From Stutzerimonas stutzeri (GTDB lineage: Bacteria; Pseudomonadota; Gammaproteobacteria; Pseudomonadales; Pseudomonadaceae): DNA of 64,000 nt. The DNA lies in assembly GCF_024448985.1 (NCBI RefSeq), contig NZ_JAMOII010000002.1, positions 62,001 through 126,000 on the forward strand, given 5' to 3'. The notes under the pieces were generated by a model that worked only from the letters and a program-made list of their open reading frames with translations, was not told the DNA's origin and did no database searches. Positions 36,263 through 43,999 of this stretch are shown in pieces (within the stretch, counting starts at the first letter, position 1; every line of letters begins with the position of its first letter). The translations under genes and the position numbers were made by a program.

Positions 36263-37459
36263 ATGAACGTCAACTACACGGCCGAAGAGCTCGCCTTTCG
36301 CGATGAAGTGCGCGCCTTCCTGACAAATGAATTGCCGGCGGACATCGCCGCGAAGGTCAAGCTCGGCAAGCACATGTCCAAGGAAGACCATCAGCGCTGG
36401 CAGCATATTCTGGTCAAGCGCGGCTGGTATGCACCGGGCTGGCCGGTGGAGCTGGGCGGCACCACCTGGGGCCCGGTGGAAAAACACATCTTCGACGAGG
36501 AGTGCGCCGCGTTTGGTGCGCCGCGTACCGTGCCGTTCGGCGTCAACATGGTCGCCCCCGTGATCATCAAGTTCGGCAGCCAGCAGCAGAAGGATCATTA
36601 CCTGCCGCGCATCCTGTCCGGCGAGGATTGGTGGTGTCAGGGCTATTCCGAGCCGGGTGCTGGCTCGGATCTGGCGAGCCTCAAGACCCGTGCCGTGCGC
36701 GACGGCGACCACTACGTCGTCAACGGCCAGAAGACCTGGACCACCCTGGGTCAGCACGCCAACATGATCTTCTGCCTGGTGCGCACCGACCCTGAAGCTC
36801 AGCAGCAGCGCGGTATCAGCTTCCTACTAATCGACATGAGCACGCCGGGCATCAGCGTGCGGCCGATCATCACCCTGGACGGCGACCATGAGGTCAACGA
36901 AGTCTTCTTCGATAACGTCCGCGTGCCGGTGGAAAACCTCGTCGGTGAGGAAAACCAGGGTTGGACCTGCGCCAAGTATCTGCTGACCCACGAGCGCACG
37001 GGCCTGGCCGGTATCGGCGCTTCGAAGGCGGCGCTGGCGCATCTCAAGCGCATCGCTATGAAGGAAGTCTGCGACGGCAAGCCGATGCTCGAAGACCCGC
37101 TGTTCCGCGCCCAGGTTGCCGAGGTCGAGATGCAGCTCATGGCCATCGAAATGAGCACCCTGCGTATTCTCGCGGCGGCGAAGGAGGGTGGCGTGCCCGG
37201 CGCCGAGTCTTCGATCCTCAAGGTCAAGGGCACCGAGATTCGCCAGGCCATCACCAGCCTGCTGCGCAAGGTCATCGGCCCTTATGCGTTGCCGTTCCTC
37301 GATGAAGAGTTGCAGCTGGACTACGAAGGCGAGCTCTTGCACGCCGACTACAGCGCGGCGCTGGCTGGCGACTACTTCAACATGCGCAAGCTGTCGATTT
37401 TCGGCGGCTCCAACGAAATCCAAAAGAACATCGTCTCGAAGATGATTCTCGAGCTGTAA
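36263..37459 (+). CDS. Acyl-CoA dehydrogenase, PimC-like large subunit
   Basis: 398 residues. FAD and substrate motifs include CQGYSEPGAGSDLASLKTRA, VNGQKTWTTLGQHANMIFCL and the end SIFGGSNEIQKNIVSKMILE. The residue matching the catalytic Glu of medium-chain dehydrogenase (the E before G-T in its C-terminal motif) is Gly here, so the base must lie elsewhere, as in isovaleryl- and long-chain-type enzymes or in the partner subunit. It follows the pimF-like gene by 46 bases and precedes the second dehydrogenase by 12, which suggests a heteromeric pair acting on a dicarboxyl- or bulky acyl-CoA. Confidence 0.88.
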   Translation: MNVNYTAEELAFRDEVRAFLTNELPADIAAKVKLGKHMSKEDHQRWQHILVKRGWYAPGWPVELGGTTWGPVEKHIFDEECAAFGAPRTVPFGVNMVAPVIIKFGSQQQKDHYLPRILSGEDWWCQGYSEPGAGSDLASLKTRAVRDGDHYVVNGQKTWTTLGQHANMIFCLVRTDPEAQQQRGISFLLIDMSTPGISVRPIITLDGDHEVNEVFFDNVRVPVENLVGEENQGWTCAKYLLTHERTGLAGIGASKAALAHLKRIAMKEVCDGKPMLEDPLFRAQVAEVEMQLMAIEMSTLRILAAAKEGGVPGAESSILKVKGTEIRQAITSLLRKVIGPYALPFLDEELQLDYEGELLHADYSAALAGDYFNMRKLSIFGGSNEIQKNIVSKMILEL

Positions 37460-37471
37460 GGGGGCACCGCA

Positions 37472-38614
37472 ATGGACTTCAAACTGACTGAAGAGCAGCA
37501 AATGCTGCAAGACACCGCGGCGCGTCTGGTGCGCGACGCCTACCCGTTCGAGCAGCGCGAGAAATTCAGCGAGTCGGAACTGGGCTTCTCCGCCGAGTTC
37601 TGGGGCCAGCTGGGCGAGCTGGGCCTGACGGCCGTGCCGTTCGCCGAAGAGATTGGTGGCTTCGGTGGAGGCGGCGTGGAAACCATGCTGGTCATGACCG
37701 AGCTGGGCCGTGGCCTGACGCTCGAGCCCTACCTGCAATCGGTCATCTATGGCGGCGGCTTGCTCAATCAGCTCGGCAGCGACGCGCAGAAGCAGGATTT
37801 GCTGCCCCAGGTGGCTGCTGGTTCGCTGCAGTTGGCGGTGGCCTTCGATGAGCCGCAGAGCCACTACAACCTCAACGATGTGCAGACCAAGGCCGAGGCG
37901 GTTGATGGCGGCTATCGGCTGTCCGGACGCAAGGCCGTGGTGATCGGCGGGCACAGCGCCGGCCAGATCATCGTCTCTGCGCGCACCTCGGGCGATAGCC
38001 GCGACGAATCGGGCATCAGCCTGTTCCTCATCGATCCGAATGCTGAAGGTGTCAGCCGCCGCGTGTACCCGACCATCGACGGGCGCAAGGGCTGCGAACT
38101 GTTCCTCGACAATGTACAGGTGGGTAACGACGCCGTGCTCGGCGAAATCGGCAACGCGCTCCCAGCGCTGCGCTACCAGCAAGGCCGCGCCATTGCCGCG
38201 CAGTGCGCCGATGCACTGGGCAGCATGGACGAAGCCTGCAAACTGACCCTCGACTACCTGAAGACGCGCAAGCAGTTCGGCGTACCGATCGGCAAGTTCC
38301 AGGTCCTGCAGCACCGCATGGTCGACATGCAAACCGAGCTGGAACAGGCCACCAGCATGGCGATCCTCGCCGCGACCTTTGCCGACGGCGAAGACAACGA
38401 CGACCGCCGCCGCATCCTCGCCGCCGCCAAGTACATCTGCGCCCGCGCCGCACGCAAGGTCGCCGAGGAGGCGATCCAGCTGCACGGCGGCATCGGCATG
38501 ACCTGGGAATACAACCTCGCCCACCACGCCAAGCGTCTGGTGATGATCGCCCACCAATTCGGTGACGATGACCATCACTTGAAGGCCTATGCAAAGCTGA
38601 TGCAGGTGGCGTGA
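37472..38614 (+). CDS. Acyl-CoA dehydrogenase, PimD-like small subunit
   Basis: 380 residues, the length of PimD. It keeps the acyl-CoA dehydrogenase fold (EEQQMLQDTAARLVRDAYPF at the start; QCADALGSMDEACKLTLDYL, TRKQFGVPIGKFQVLQHRM, and EEAIQLHGGIGMTWEYNLAH near the end), but the middle lacks the usual SEP-x-A-GSD FAD motif (VAFDEPQSHYNL instead). This is typical of the second subunit in alpha2beta2 dehydrogenases. It is the last gene of the three-gene operon and is followed by a terminator. Confidence 0.88.
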   Translation: MDFKLTEEQQMLQDTAARLVRDAYPFEQREKFSESELGFSAEFWGQLGELGLTAVPFAEEIGGFGGGGVETMLVMTELGRGLTLEPYLQSVIYGGGLLNQLGSDAQKQDLLPQVAAGSLQLAVAFDEPQSHYNLNDVQTKAEAVDGGYRLSGRKAVVIGGHSAGQIIVSARTSGDSRDESGISLFLIDPNAEGVSRRVYPTIDGRKGCELFLDNVQVGNDAVLGEIGNALPALRYQQGRAIAAQCADALGSMDEACKLTLDYLKTRKQFGVPIGKFQVLQHRMVDMQTELEQATSMAILAATFADGEDNDDRRRILAAAKYICARAARKVAEEAIQLHGGIGMTWEYNLAHHAKRLVMIAHQFGDDDHHLKAYAKLMQVA

Positions 38615-38640
38615 TCGGTTGGTTGATCGCGTGACAGAAG

Positions 38641-38668
38641 AACCCGCTCTCAGGAGCGGGTTTTTTTA
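38641..38668 (+). terminator. Rho-independent terminator of the pim-like operon
   Basis: AACCCGCTC (38641-38649) pairs with GAGCGGGTT around a TCAG loop and runs into seven Ts. It lies 27 bases after the stop of the second acyl-CoA dehydrogenase. Confidence 0.9.
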
Positions 38669-38765
38669 TGTGCGGGGCGTGGGTGGCAGGCGACGTTTTA
38701 TGCGTCTGGATGGGCACCGGTTACCGGTGGATCAGTGGATCGTGACCACCCATGGCTGGAGTGGC

Positions 38766-38858
38766 ATTCGCGAGCAAGCTCGCTCCTACAGGTACGGTGC
38801 TTCCCATCGGGAGCTGCTGCGGGTTCTGCCGCTTTGTAGGAGCGAGCTTGCTCGCGAA
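38766..38858. repeat. REP pair (BIME-like) in opposite orientation
   Basis: 38766-38790 (ATTCGCGAGCAAGCTCGCTC and on) and 38834-38858 (TTGTAGGAGCGAGCTTGCTC and on) are exact inverted copies of the same 25-base unit with 43 bases between. They lie between two converging genes and are identical to the pair at 63.8 kb. Confidence 0.9.
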
Positions 38859-38914
38859 GAAGGCAACTACGCTGCATCTCCCCAGCGCGGATGCCGGCTT
38901 TTTTACTGGAGCGA

Positions 38915-40273
38915 TCAAACCGGTTTGGCCTGCGCCCCGGTTGGCGTGGCACTCTGCGGCTTCCACTCCTGCAGCCGGTCCAGGCTGCCGCGATAGTGCT
39001 TCAATCCCATGCCGAGCAGGATGATCGCGCCGACCAAGGCGATGCCGGTGACGATCAGCAGCGAGTAGCGCAGGGCGTTGTCGTCGCCGAAGACGAAGTC
39101 GGTACCCAGCGCCACTGCCGTCGGGCCGATACCGAGGCCGACCATGGTGATGACGAACAGGTACACCGCCGAGGCCTGGCCGCGCATGGAGTTGGGCATG
39201 ATTTCCTGGATCGCCGCCGGGCCGACCCCAAAGGGCATGGCGATGGTGAAAACATGCAGGGCAATCAAGGCCAGCGCCAATTCGCCAGTGCCAGCCAGGT
39301 AGGCGAGGTTGAGCGGCAGCGTCAGCGCGGCGGAGATGATTCCCACGCGCAGCGGCGCGTCCCGATAACCGCGGCGGTGCAGCAGATCGGACAGCCGCCC
39401 GCCGGCGATGATGCCCAGCGAGCCGGCTACCGCCACCACCGAGCCGTAGAGCACGCCCACGTCGCTGGCGGACCAACCGTAGGTGCGGATGAAGAAGGTC
39501 GGGATCCACGCCGAGCTGCCATAGGCGGCAAAGGCCAGGCAGGCGAAGCCGAAGTTGTGGCAAAGCACGGTGCGTCGGTTCTGGCGGATATAGCCGGCCA
39601 CTTCGCTTAGCGGCACCTCGACGCCGGCGCCGACGCCCTTACGCGACGGTTCGCGGATCAGCAGCAGGACGGCGGTGAACAACACCCCGGCAGCGCCGAG
39701 CACGAGGAAGATCAGCTGCCACGGGCGAACCATGCCGAGGACCGGCAGGAGCACATCGCCCTGGGCCGAGGCGAATTTGACCACCAGACCGCCGAGCAGG
39801 AAGGCCAGGCCCGAGCCAATGTAGATACCCATCGAGTAAACACTCATCGCCGTGCCGCGCAGCTTGGGCGGGAAGCTGTCAGCGATCAGTGAGTAGGCCG
39901 AGGGCGACAACGCGGCCTCGCCGACGCCCACGCCGATACGGAACACGAGGAACTGCCAGAACGTCCGGGCGGTGCCGCACAGCGCGGTCATCAGGCTCCA
40001 GACCAGCACGCCAACGGCGATGATGCCGCGGCGGCTCTTGCGATCGGCGAGGCGCCCGATCGGCACGCCGCAGATGGTGTAGAACACCGCGAAGGAGAAG
40101 CCCATCAGCAGGCTCATGTGGGTGTCGGTGATGTCCAGATCGCGGCGGATCGGCTCGACCAGCAGGTTGAGAATCTGCCGGTCGACGAAGGATAGGACGT
40201 AGGCGAGCATCAGAATCGCGACCGTTACCCAGGCGCGGGTGCTCGAGGGGTAGCCATTATTGTTGTTGTCCAT
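38915..40273 (-). CDS. MFS transporter, spinster-like family
   Basis: 452 residues from ATG at 40273 (GGAG site). Twelve membrane segments can be counted. MFS signatures include LSFVDRQILNLLVEPIRRDL, GVPIGRLADRKSRRGIIAVG and RIGVGVGEAALSPSAYSLIA, the last typical of spinster/ExuT-like members. It probably takes up an organic acid or steroid/terpenoid-type compound. A copy of the candidate IclR motif lies 113 bases upstream, which links it to the pim-like operon. Confidence 0.9.
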   Translation of the reverse strand: MDNNNNGYPSSTRAWVTVAILMLAYVLSFVDRQILNLLVEPIRRDLDITDTHMSLLMGFSFAVFYTICGVPIGRLADRKSRRGIIAVGVLVWSLMTALCGTARTFWQFLVFRIGVGVGEAALSPSAYSLIADSFPPKLRGTAMSVYSMGIYIGSGLAFLLGGLVVKFASAQGDVLLPVLGMVRPWQLIFLVLGAAGVLFTAVLLLIREPSRKGVGAGVEVPLSEVAGYIRQNRRTVLCHNFGFACLAFAAYGSSAWIPTFFIRTYGWSASDVGVLYGSVVAVAGSLGIIAGGRLSDLLHRRGYRDAPLRVGIISAALTLPLNLAYLAGTGELALALIALHVFTIAMPFGVGPAAIQEIMPNSMRGQASAVYLFVITMVGLGIGPTAVALGTDFVFGDDNALRYSLLIVTGIALVGAIILLGMGLKHYRGSLDRLQEWKPQSATPTGAQAKPV

Positions 40274-40385
40274 GGCAGGCTCCGAATTGATGGGATCGCT
40301 GTAATCAGCCCACCTCAATGTCGTCGGAGTTCAGCCATCCGGCAAGTTCGATAACCGCTGTATATGTTTCGAAATATGGTCGCTG

Positions 40386-40415
40386 TGTTCCGCAGTGCAA
40401 AACATCTGTTTTGCT
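40386..40415. promoter_or_regulatory. Candidate IclR-type operator upstream of the MFS gene
   Basis: TGTTCCGCAGTGCAAAACA (40386-40404) followed by CTGTTTTGCT (40406-40415). The first part has palindromic ends (TGTT...AACA) and core (GCA-G-TGC); AAAACA-TC-TGTTTT is itself a perfect inverted repeat. 15 of 19 positions match the motif upstream of the iclR gene, which also has the CTGTTTTGCT companion. Confidence 0.55.
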
Positions 40416-40418
40416 GCG

Positions 40419-41303
40419 TTAGGCCACCGTTCGGCTTTCCTCAGACGCCAGCTCCGGCAACAACCAGCGTAGCCACAGAGTTGGTTCGAAGGACTTACGG
40501 AAAAAGCCGAAGTGACCGATGCGAGCCACGCCGATTTCGCTTGGAGCGATTCGGTAAAGGTTTTTCGGCGCGGATGTATAGAAACCGTGCAACGACTCAG
40601 TGTTGCGTGCCGACATCATCTCGTCGTCGGTGAACGACAGCGACGTCAGCGGTGTTCGCACGGCGTCGAAGGCGCGGCGCACGGGCTCGCCCTCGACGCC
40701 GACCAGATATTGGGGATGCAGGCACCAGCGGCGCCACTGACGGATTACGCCGGCGGGCAGGTCGCCGACCGCGCCAATGCGACCACCGGGGAAATATCCG
40801 GCCAGCGCGGTGAGCACCGGCGCCAGGCCATGCCAGAGGAACCAGGCCTTGCGACGAATCTGTGGGCTGTTCTCTCGCCAGTAACCGCTACCGGCGGCGA
40901 TGGTAACGATGCGGGTGAGCCGCTCATGCCCCTTCACTAAGGGGAGGATCTGCGCACCGACGCTATGGCCGATCCAGTACAGCGGCAGGCTTCCAGCCGC
41001 TTCGGTGACCTTCGCTAGCACCGCGCTGGCGTCGTGGCGGGCCCAGTCGAGCACATCCACGTCGAGCTGGCGCAGTGGAACCCGGCGGGACAGGCCCATG
41101 CCGAGGTAGTCGAAGGTGACCGCCAGAAAGCCCTGCTCGGCGAGCCAGCCAGCGAAATCGGCGTAGAAGCGCTGCTCAACGGCCATCGCCGGTGCGACTA
41201 GCACCGCGCCGCGTGGCGTGCCGGCTGGGTGGTACCAGTAGCTGGAAATCAGATGACCGTTGCCGTTGTCGATGGTGCGTGCCTCAGCCTGTATCGTCGC
41301 CAT
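40419..41303 (-). CDS. Alpha/beta-fold hydrolase (COG4757-like)
   Basis: 294 residues with a GGAG site. The nucleophile elbow is GHSVG (in LYWIGHSVGAQILPLVKG), preceded by the PRGAVLVAPAMAVEQRFYAD oxyanion region. The late HFGFFRKSFEP carries the likely catalytic His, and the Asp may be in SFTDDEMMS. It is probably a cytoplasmic esterase or thioesterase. It diverges from the tetR gene, with a palindrome in the 92-base gap, and may be that regulator's target. It is read in the same direction as the MFS gene downstream. Confidence 0.82.
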   Translation of the reverse strand: MATIQAEARTIDNGNGHLISSYWYHPAGTPRGAVLVAPAMAVEQRFYADFAGWLAEQGFLAVTFDYLGMGLSRRVPLRQLDVDVLDWARHDASAVLAKVTEAAGSLPLYWIGHSVGAQILPLVKGHERLTRIVTIAAGSGYWRENSPQIRRKAWFLWHGLAPVLTALAGYFPGGRIGAVGDLPAGVIRQWRRWCLHPQYLVGVEGEPVRRAFDAVRTPLTSLSFTDDEMMSARNTESLHGFYTSAPKNLYRIAPSEIGVARIGHFGFFRKSFEPTLWLRWLLPELASEESRTVA

Positions 41304-41367
41304 ATTTATTCTCCGGTCTTTTTGTATGGCCTGGATCGGTGCAGTATACGAACGGCAGAAAGTAATT

Positions 41368-41384
41368 CTAGAAAAATATTCTAG
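41368..41384. promoter_or_regulatory. Inverted repeat upstream of the tetR gene, operator candidate
   Basis: CTAGAAAAATATTCTAG: six-base perfect arms and a five-base AT-rich centre, 11 bases before the TetR start and 64 from the divergent hydrolase start. TetR-family repressors usually bind such sites and control both neighbours. Confidence 0.55.
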
Positions 41385-41395
41385 CTGGAGTCCGG

Positions 41396-41974
41396 ATGGC
41401 CCGTAGTAGCCGCAAACAGGAAATCCTTCAGGCCGCGCTGGCCTGCTTTACCGAACACGGCGTGGAAGCCACGACCATCGAGATGATCCGCGATCGCTCC
41501 GGCGCCAGCATTGGTAGCCTTTATCACCATTTCGGCAACCGCGAGCGGATCATCGCCGCGCTTTATCTCGAAGGCATCGGTGAGTACGCCGCGCTGCTGG
41601 AAGCAGGGCTGATCGAGACGCTGGATGCCGAAGCCTGCATCAAATTGTTCGTTACCTGCTACATCGACTGGGTGGTGGTGAACCCGGACTGGGCGCGCTT
41701 CGTCCTGCACAACCGTGGCCGGGTCGAGGCGGGCGAGATGGGCGAACGGCTGCGAGAGGTCAACCAGGCGCATGGCGAGCGGGTGGGTGCGATCCTGCGT
41801 CGCCACCGTGAAAGCGGCGCCTTTCGCCGAATGCCGGGCGATTGCTTTCTGGCGGTGGTGATCGGACCCTGTCACGACATGGCGCGCAACTGGCTGGCCG
41901 GGCGTTCACGCACCGCCCTGGCCGATTGTCGCGAACTGCTCGCCGAGATTGCCTGGGCGAGCGTCAAGGCCTAA
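41396..41974 (+). CDS. TetR-family transcriptional regulator
   Basis: 192 residues. The N-terminal helix-turn-helix (KQEILQAALACFTEHGVEAT, MIRDRSGASIGSLYHHFGNR) is canonical; the C-terminal ligand domain ends in EIAWASVKA. GGAG site upstream. It is divergent from the alpha/beta hydrolase gene and converges with the iclR gene, leaving 18 bases between stops. It probably represses itself and the hydrolase. Confidence 0.93.
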   Translation: MARSSRKQEILQAALACFTEHGVEATTIEMIRDRSGASIGSLYHHFGNRERIIAALYLEGIGEYAALLEAGLIETLDAEACIKLFVTCYIDWVVVNPDWARFVLHNRGRVEAGEMGERLREVNQAHGERVGAILRRHRESGAFRRMPGDCFLAVVIGPCHDMARNWLAGRSRTALADCRELLAEIAWASVKA

Positions 41975-41992
41975 AAAGCGCGTCGGCGCGGG

Positions 41993-42775
41993 TCAGACGC
42001 CGAGGCTTTCGATATCGCGCGCCAGCATTTCCAGCTGGTGCGCCAGCGAACCCCGGAGGGTTTCTTCGCTGAGTTGGAATGATGGGGCACCGCAGGTCAG
42101 CGCCATAACGCTGCCGTCGGCCAGATGCAGTGGCACGCCAGCGGCCTTCACGTTGCGGTCCCAGTCGCCCAGAGACAGGCAGAAGCCATGCTGGCGGAAT
42201 TCCTCGAAGGACACTTCCAGCGACTGCTTCATCGCTGGCCAACCTTCGCCGTACTTGGTTTCCAGCGCTGCCATCAGGTGCTCACGCTCCTTTTCCGGCG
42301 TGGCGGCGAGAAAGGCCCGGCCCGCTGCGGTGGTGGCTAGCGGCAGGCGAACACCGGCGTCCATGCGCAGCGTCGAAACCTCGGCGGGACGGCAATTTTC
42401 GATGTAAATCATCGACAGCCGGTCGCGGCAGGTCAGTCCTACGGATGTATTGGTGCGTCGGGAGAACTCGTCCATGTACGGCTTGGCTAGCTGCCGTACG
42501 CGCAGATTGGACACGTATGCATAACCCAGGGCCAGCACGCCGGAGTCGAGCTGATACTTCTCCAGTTGCTGCGAGTAGCTGAGGTAGCCGAGCTTGGTCA
42601 GGGTGTAGGTCATGCGCGACACCGTAGGCTTGGGCAGCCCGGTAATGCGTGCGATGTCCTGGTTGCCCATCACCACCGAGCCGTGGGTGAAGGCGCGCAG
42701 TACGTCCAACCCGCGAGACAGGGCCTCGACGAATTTGCGGTCCTTGGGGTTCTCGATGTCTTCAGCGTCGCTCAT
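41993..42775 (-). CDS. IclR-family transcriptional regulator
   Basis: 260 residues. The winged helix (about 17-75; ALSRGLDVLRAFTHGSVVMG, TGLPKPTVSRMTYTLTKLGY) and the C-terminal effector domain (PYMDEFSRRTNTSVGLTCRD, LPLATTAAGRAFLAATPEKE) are typical. PobR/PcaR-type members activate catabolic operons for small organic acids. A motif shared with the pim-like operon and MFS gene lies 131 bases upstream. This makes it the best candidate regulator of the 34-40 kb genes and of itself; that is inference. Confidence 0.93.
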   Translation of the reverse strand: MSDAEDIENPKDRKFVEALSRGLDVLRAFTHGSVVMGNQDIARITGLPKPTVSRMTYTLTKLGYLSYSQQLEKYQLDSGVLALGYAYVSNLRVRQLAKPYMDEFSRRTNTSVGLTCRDRLSMIYIENCRPAEVSTLRMDAGVRLPLATTAAGRAFLAATPEKEREHLMAALETKYGEGWPAMKQSLEVSFEEFRQHGFCLSLGDWDRNVKAAGVPLHLADGSVMALTCGAPSFQLSEETLRGSLAHQLEMLARDIESLGV

Positions 42776-42905
42776 GGTGATGTCGGTCTGTCTGTTGGTG
42801 GCAGCGGGCGCGAACGATAGCAGATCGCCCTGATGGCTGGCAGTGCGCTCAGTCCGCCTTGCTGTAGATGATGTTGTTTCATACTAGTCGAATAAAACGA
42901 GCTTG

Positions 42906-42942
42906 TGTTCTGCACAGTAAAACAATGGTTCGCTGTTTTGCT
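42906..42942. promoter_or_regulatory. Candidate IclR-type operator upstream of the iclR gene
   Basis: TGTTCTGCACAGTAAAACA (42906-42924), with CTGTTTTGCT at 42933-42942. It shares 15 of 19 positions with the site at 40386, including the TGTT...AACA ends. The site lies 131 bases before the IclR start on the minus strand, consistent with autoregulation. Confidence 0.5.
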
Positions 42943-43120
42943 TGCTTAAGTGATTGCGGTGAGGCTTTGTGCGAAAAAGGCGCGTAGCGCGCTTTAACTC
43001 CATCTACTAAGCGGGCACCGAATAACAGGCGACGAACGGTGTATCTCTGCAAGTCTTGGAGATGCCGGCCCGCGAGCGCTTGAAGGCTGTATGAGCCGGT
43101 ACGGAAAAGTCACTCCGCGC

Positions 43121-43149
43121 TTGTTGCTCTGGGGGCTTTCTGATATAAA
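43121..43149 (+). promoter_or_regulatory. Probable sigma-70 promoter of rpmB-rpmG
   Basis: TTGTTG (43121-43126) and TATAAA (43144-43149) are 17 bases apart. The start would be near 43157, giving a 5' leader of about 140 bases before rpmB. This is the best promoter match in the 520-base gap between iclR and rpmB. Confidence 0.6.
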
Positions 43150-43297
43150 GCAGCGCTCTTTTCTAGGGGCCCGGTTTCTTCGCTTGCCGCGTAGCCGGTA
43201 AGACCCCAATGAAACGTGGCGCTGAGCGCCAAAAGACAAGTGAATTCAAGCGGCCAACCCATGCCGGGTTGGGCATGTGGTTTTAGAGGGCTGAGGC

Positions 43298-43534
43298 ATG
43301 TCGAGAGTCTGTCAAGTTACCGGTAAGGGTCCGGTAACCGGGAACAACATTTCCCACGCGAACAACAAAACCCGTCGTCGTTTTCTTCCGAACCTGCAGC
43401 ATCATCGCTTCTGGGTCGAGTCCGAGAACCGCTTCGTACGTCTGCGCCTGACTGCCAAAGGCATGCGCGTTATCGACAAGCGCGGCATCGACGCCGTTCT
43501 GGCTGAACTCCGCGCACGCGGCGAAAAGGTTTAA
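43298..43534 (+). CDS. rpmB: Large ribosomal subunit protein bL28
   Basis: 78 residues, the normal length. [20 protein letters not shown] at the start and [20 protein letters not shown] are the family pattern. Only one Cys is present, so it is the zinc-free form. It is co-transcribed with rpmG, 11 bases downstream, as in other gammaproteobacteria. Confidence 0.97.
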   Translation: MSRVCQVTGKGPVTGNNISHANNKTRRRFLPNLQHHRFWVESENRFVRLRLTAKGMRVIDKRGIDAVLAELRARGEKV

Positions 43535-43545
43535 GGAGAACTATC

Positions 43546-43701
43546 ATGCGTGACCTGATCCGTTTGGTGTCCAGCGCCGGTACCGGCCACTTCTACACCA
43601 CCGACAAGAACAAGCGCACCACCCCCGACAAGCTCGAAATCAAGAAATTCGATCCTGTCGTACGTAAGCATGTGATCTACAAGGAAGCCAAGATCAAGTA
43701 A
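43546..43701 (+). CDS. rpmG: Large ribosomal subunit protein bL33
   Basis: 51 residues ([20 protein letters not shown], then [20 protein letters not shown] and a lysine-rich end). No CxxC pairs, so it is the zinc-independent form. AAGGAG ribosome binding site. A terminator follows 20 bases after the stop. Confidence 0.97.
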   Translation: MRDLIRLVSSAGTGHFYTTDKNKRTTPDKLEIKKFDPVVRKHVIYKEAKIK

Positions 43702-43721
43702 TTGATCGGCCCTTGAAGGAA

Positions 43722-43746
43722 AAACCCGCCACTCGGCGGGTTTTTT
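43722..43746 (+). terminator. Rho-independent terminator of rpmB-rpmG
   Basis: AACCCGCC pairs with GGCGGGTT around a short ACTC-type loop and is followed by a run of six Ts. It is the expected end of the ribosomal operon. Confidence 0.9.
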
Positions 43747-43785
43747 CGTTTCTGGGGTGTCGTGTTGTTGGGCTGCAGGACAGTC

Positions 43786-43935
43786 CAAAAGCTTCGCCCC
43801 GAGGGTGGGCCTCCTACAAAGGCAGCAAGCACACACCGTAACGTTTTGGTGGGAGGCGCGCCCTCGCGGCGAATGCAGACGCTAGCCTGCCGGAAAGCAA
43901 AGCTTCGCGCCGGGGCGGTGCTCCCACAAGCGTAG
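43786..43935. repeat. Degenerate palindromic repeats of a second family
   Basis: The unit AAGCTTCGCCCCGAGGGTGG with a following CCTCCTACAA occurs at 43786-43818. A related AAGCTTCGCGCCGGGGCGGT with CTCCCACAA is at 43900-43929, and an inverted version (GGGAGGCGCGCCCTCGCGGC) is at 43850-43875. They lie between rpmG and the aminotransferase end and differ from the REP family elsewhere in the window. Confidence 0.65.
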
Positions 43936-43999
43936 TCGGTGGGCACCGATTCAGTGGAGCGCCCCGGCGTCCGGGTGTGGTGATTCGCTTCGGCGTCTG

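Noticed and set aside
36827-38578. 583-codon minus-strand frame over the acyl-CoA dehydrogenases
   Set aside because: Covers two well-supported genes on the other strand and shows no domain.
38766-38858. Repeats that could suggest a CRISPR array
   Set aside because: Only two copies, in opposite orientation and self-palindromic; they are REP elements. No cas genes are present.
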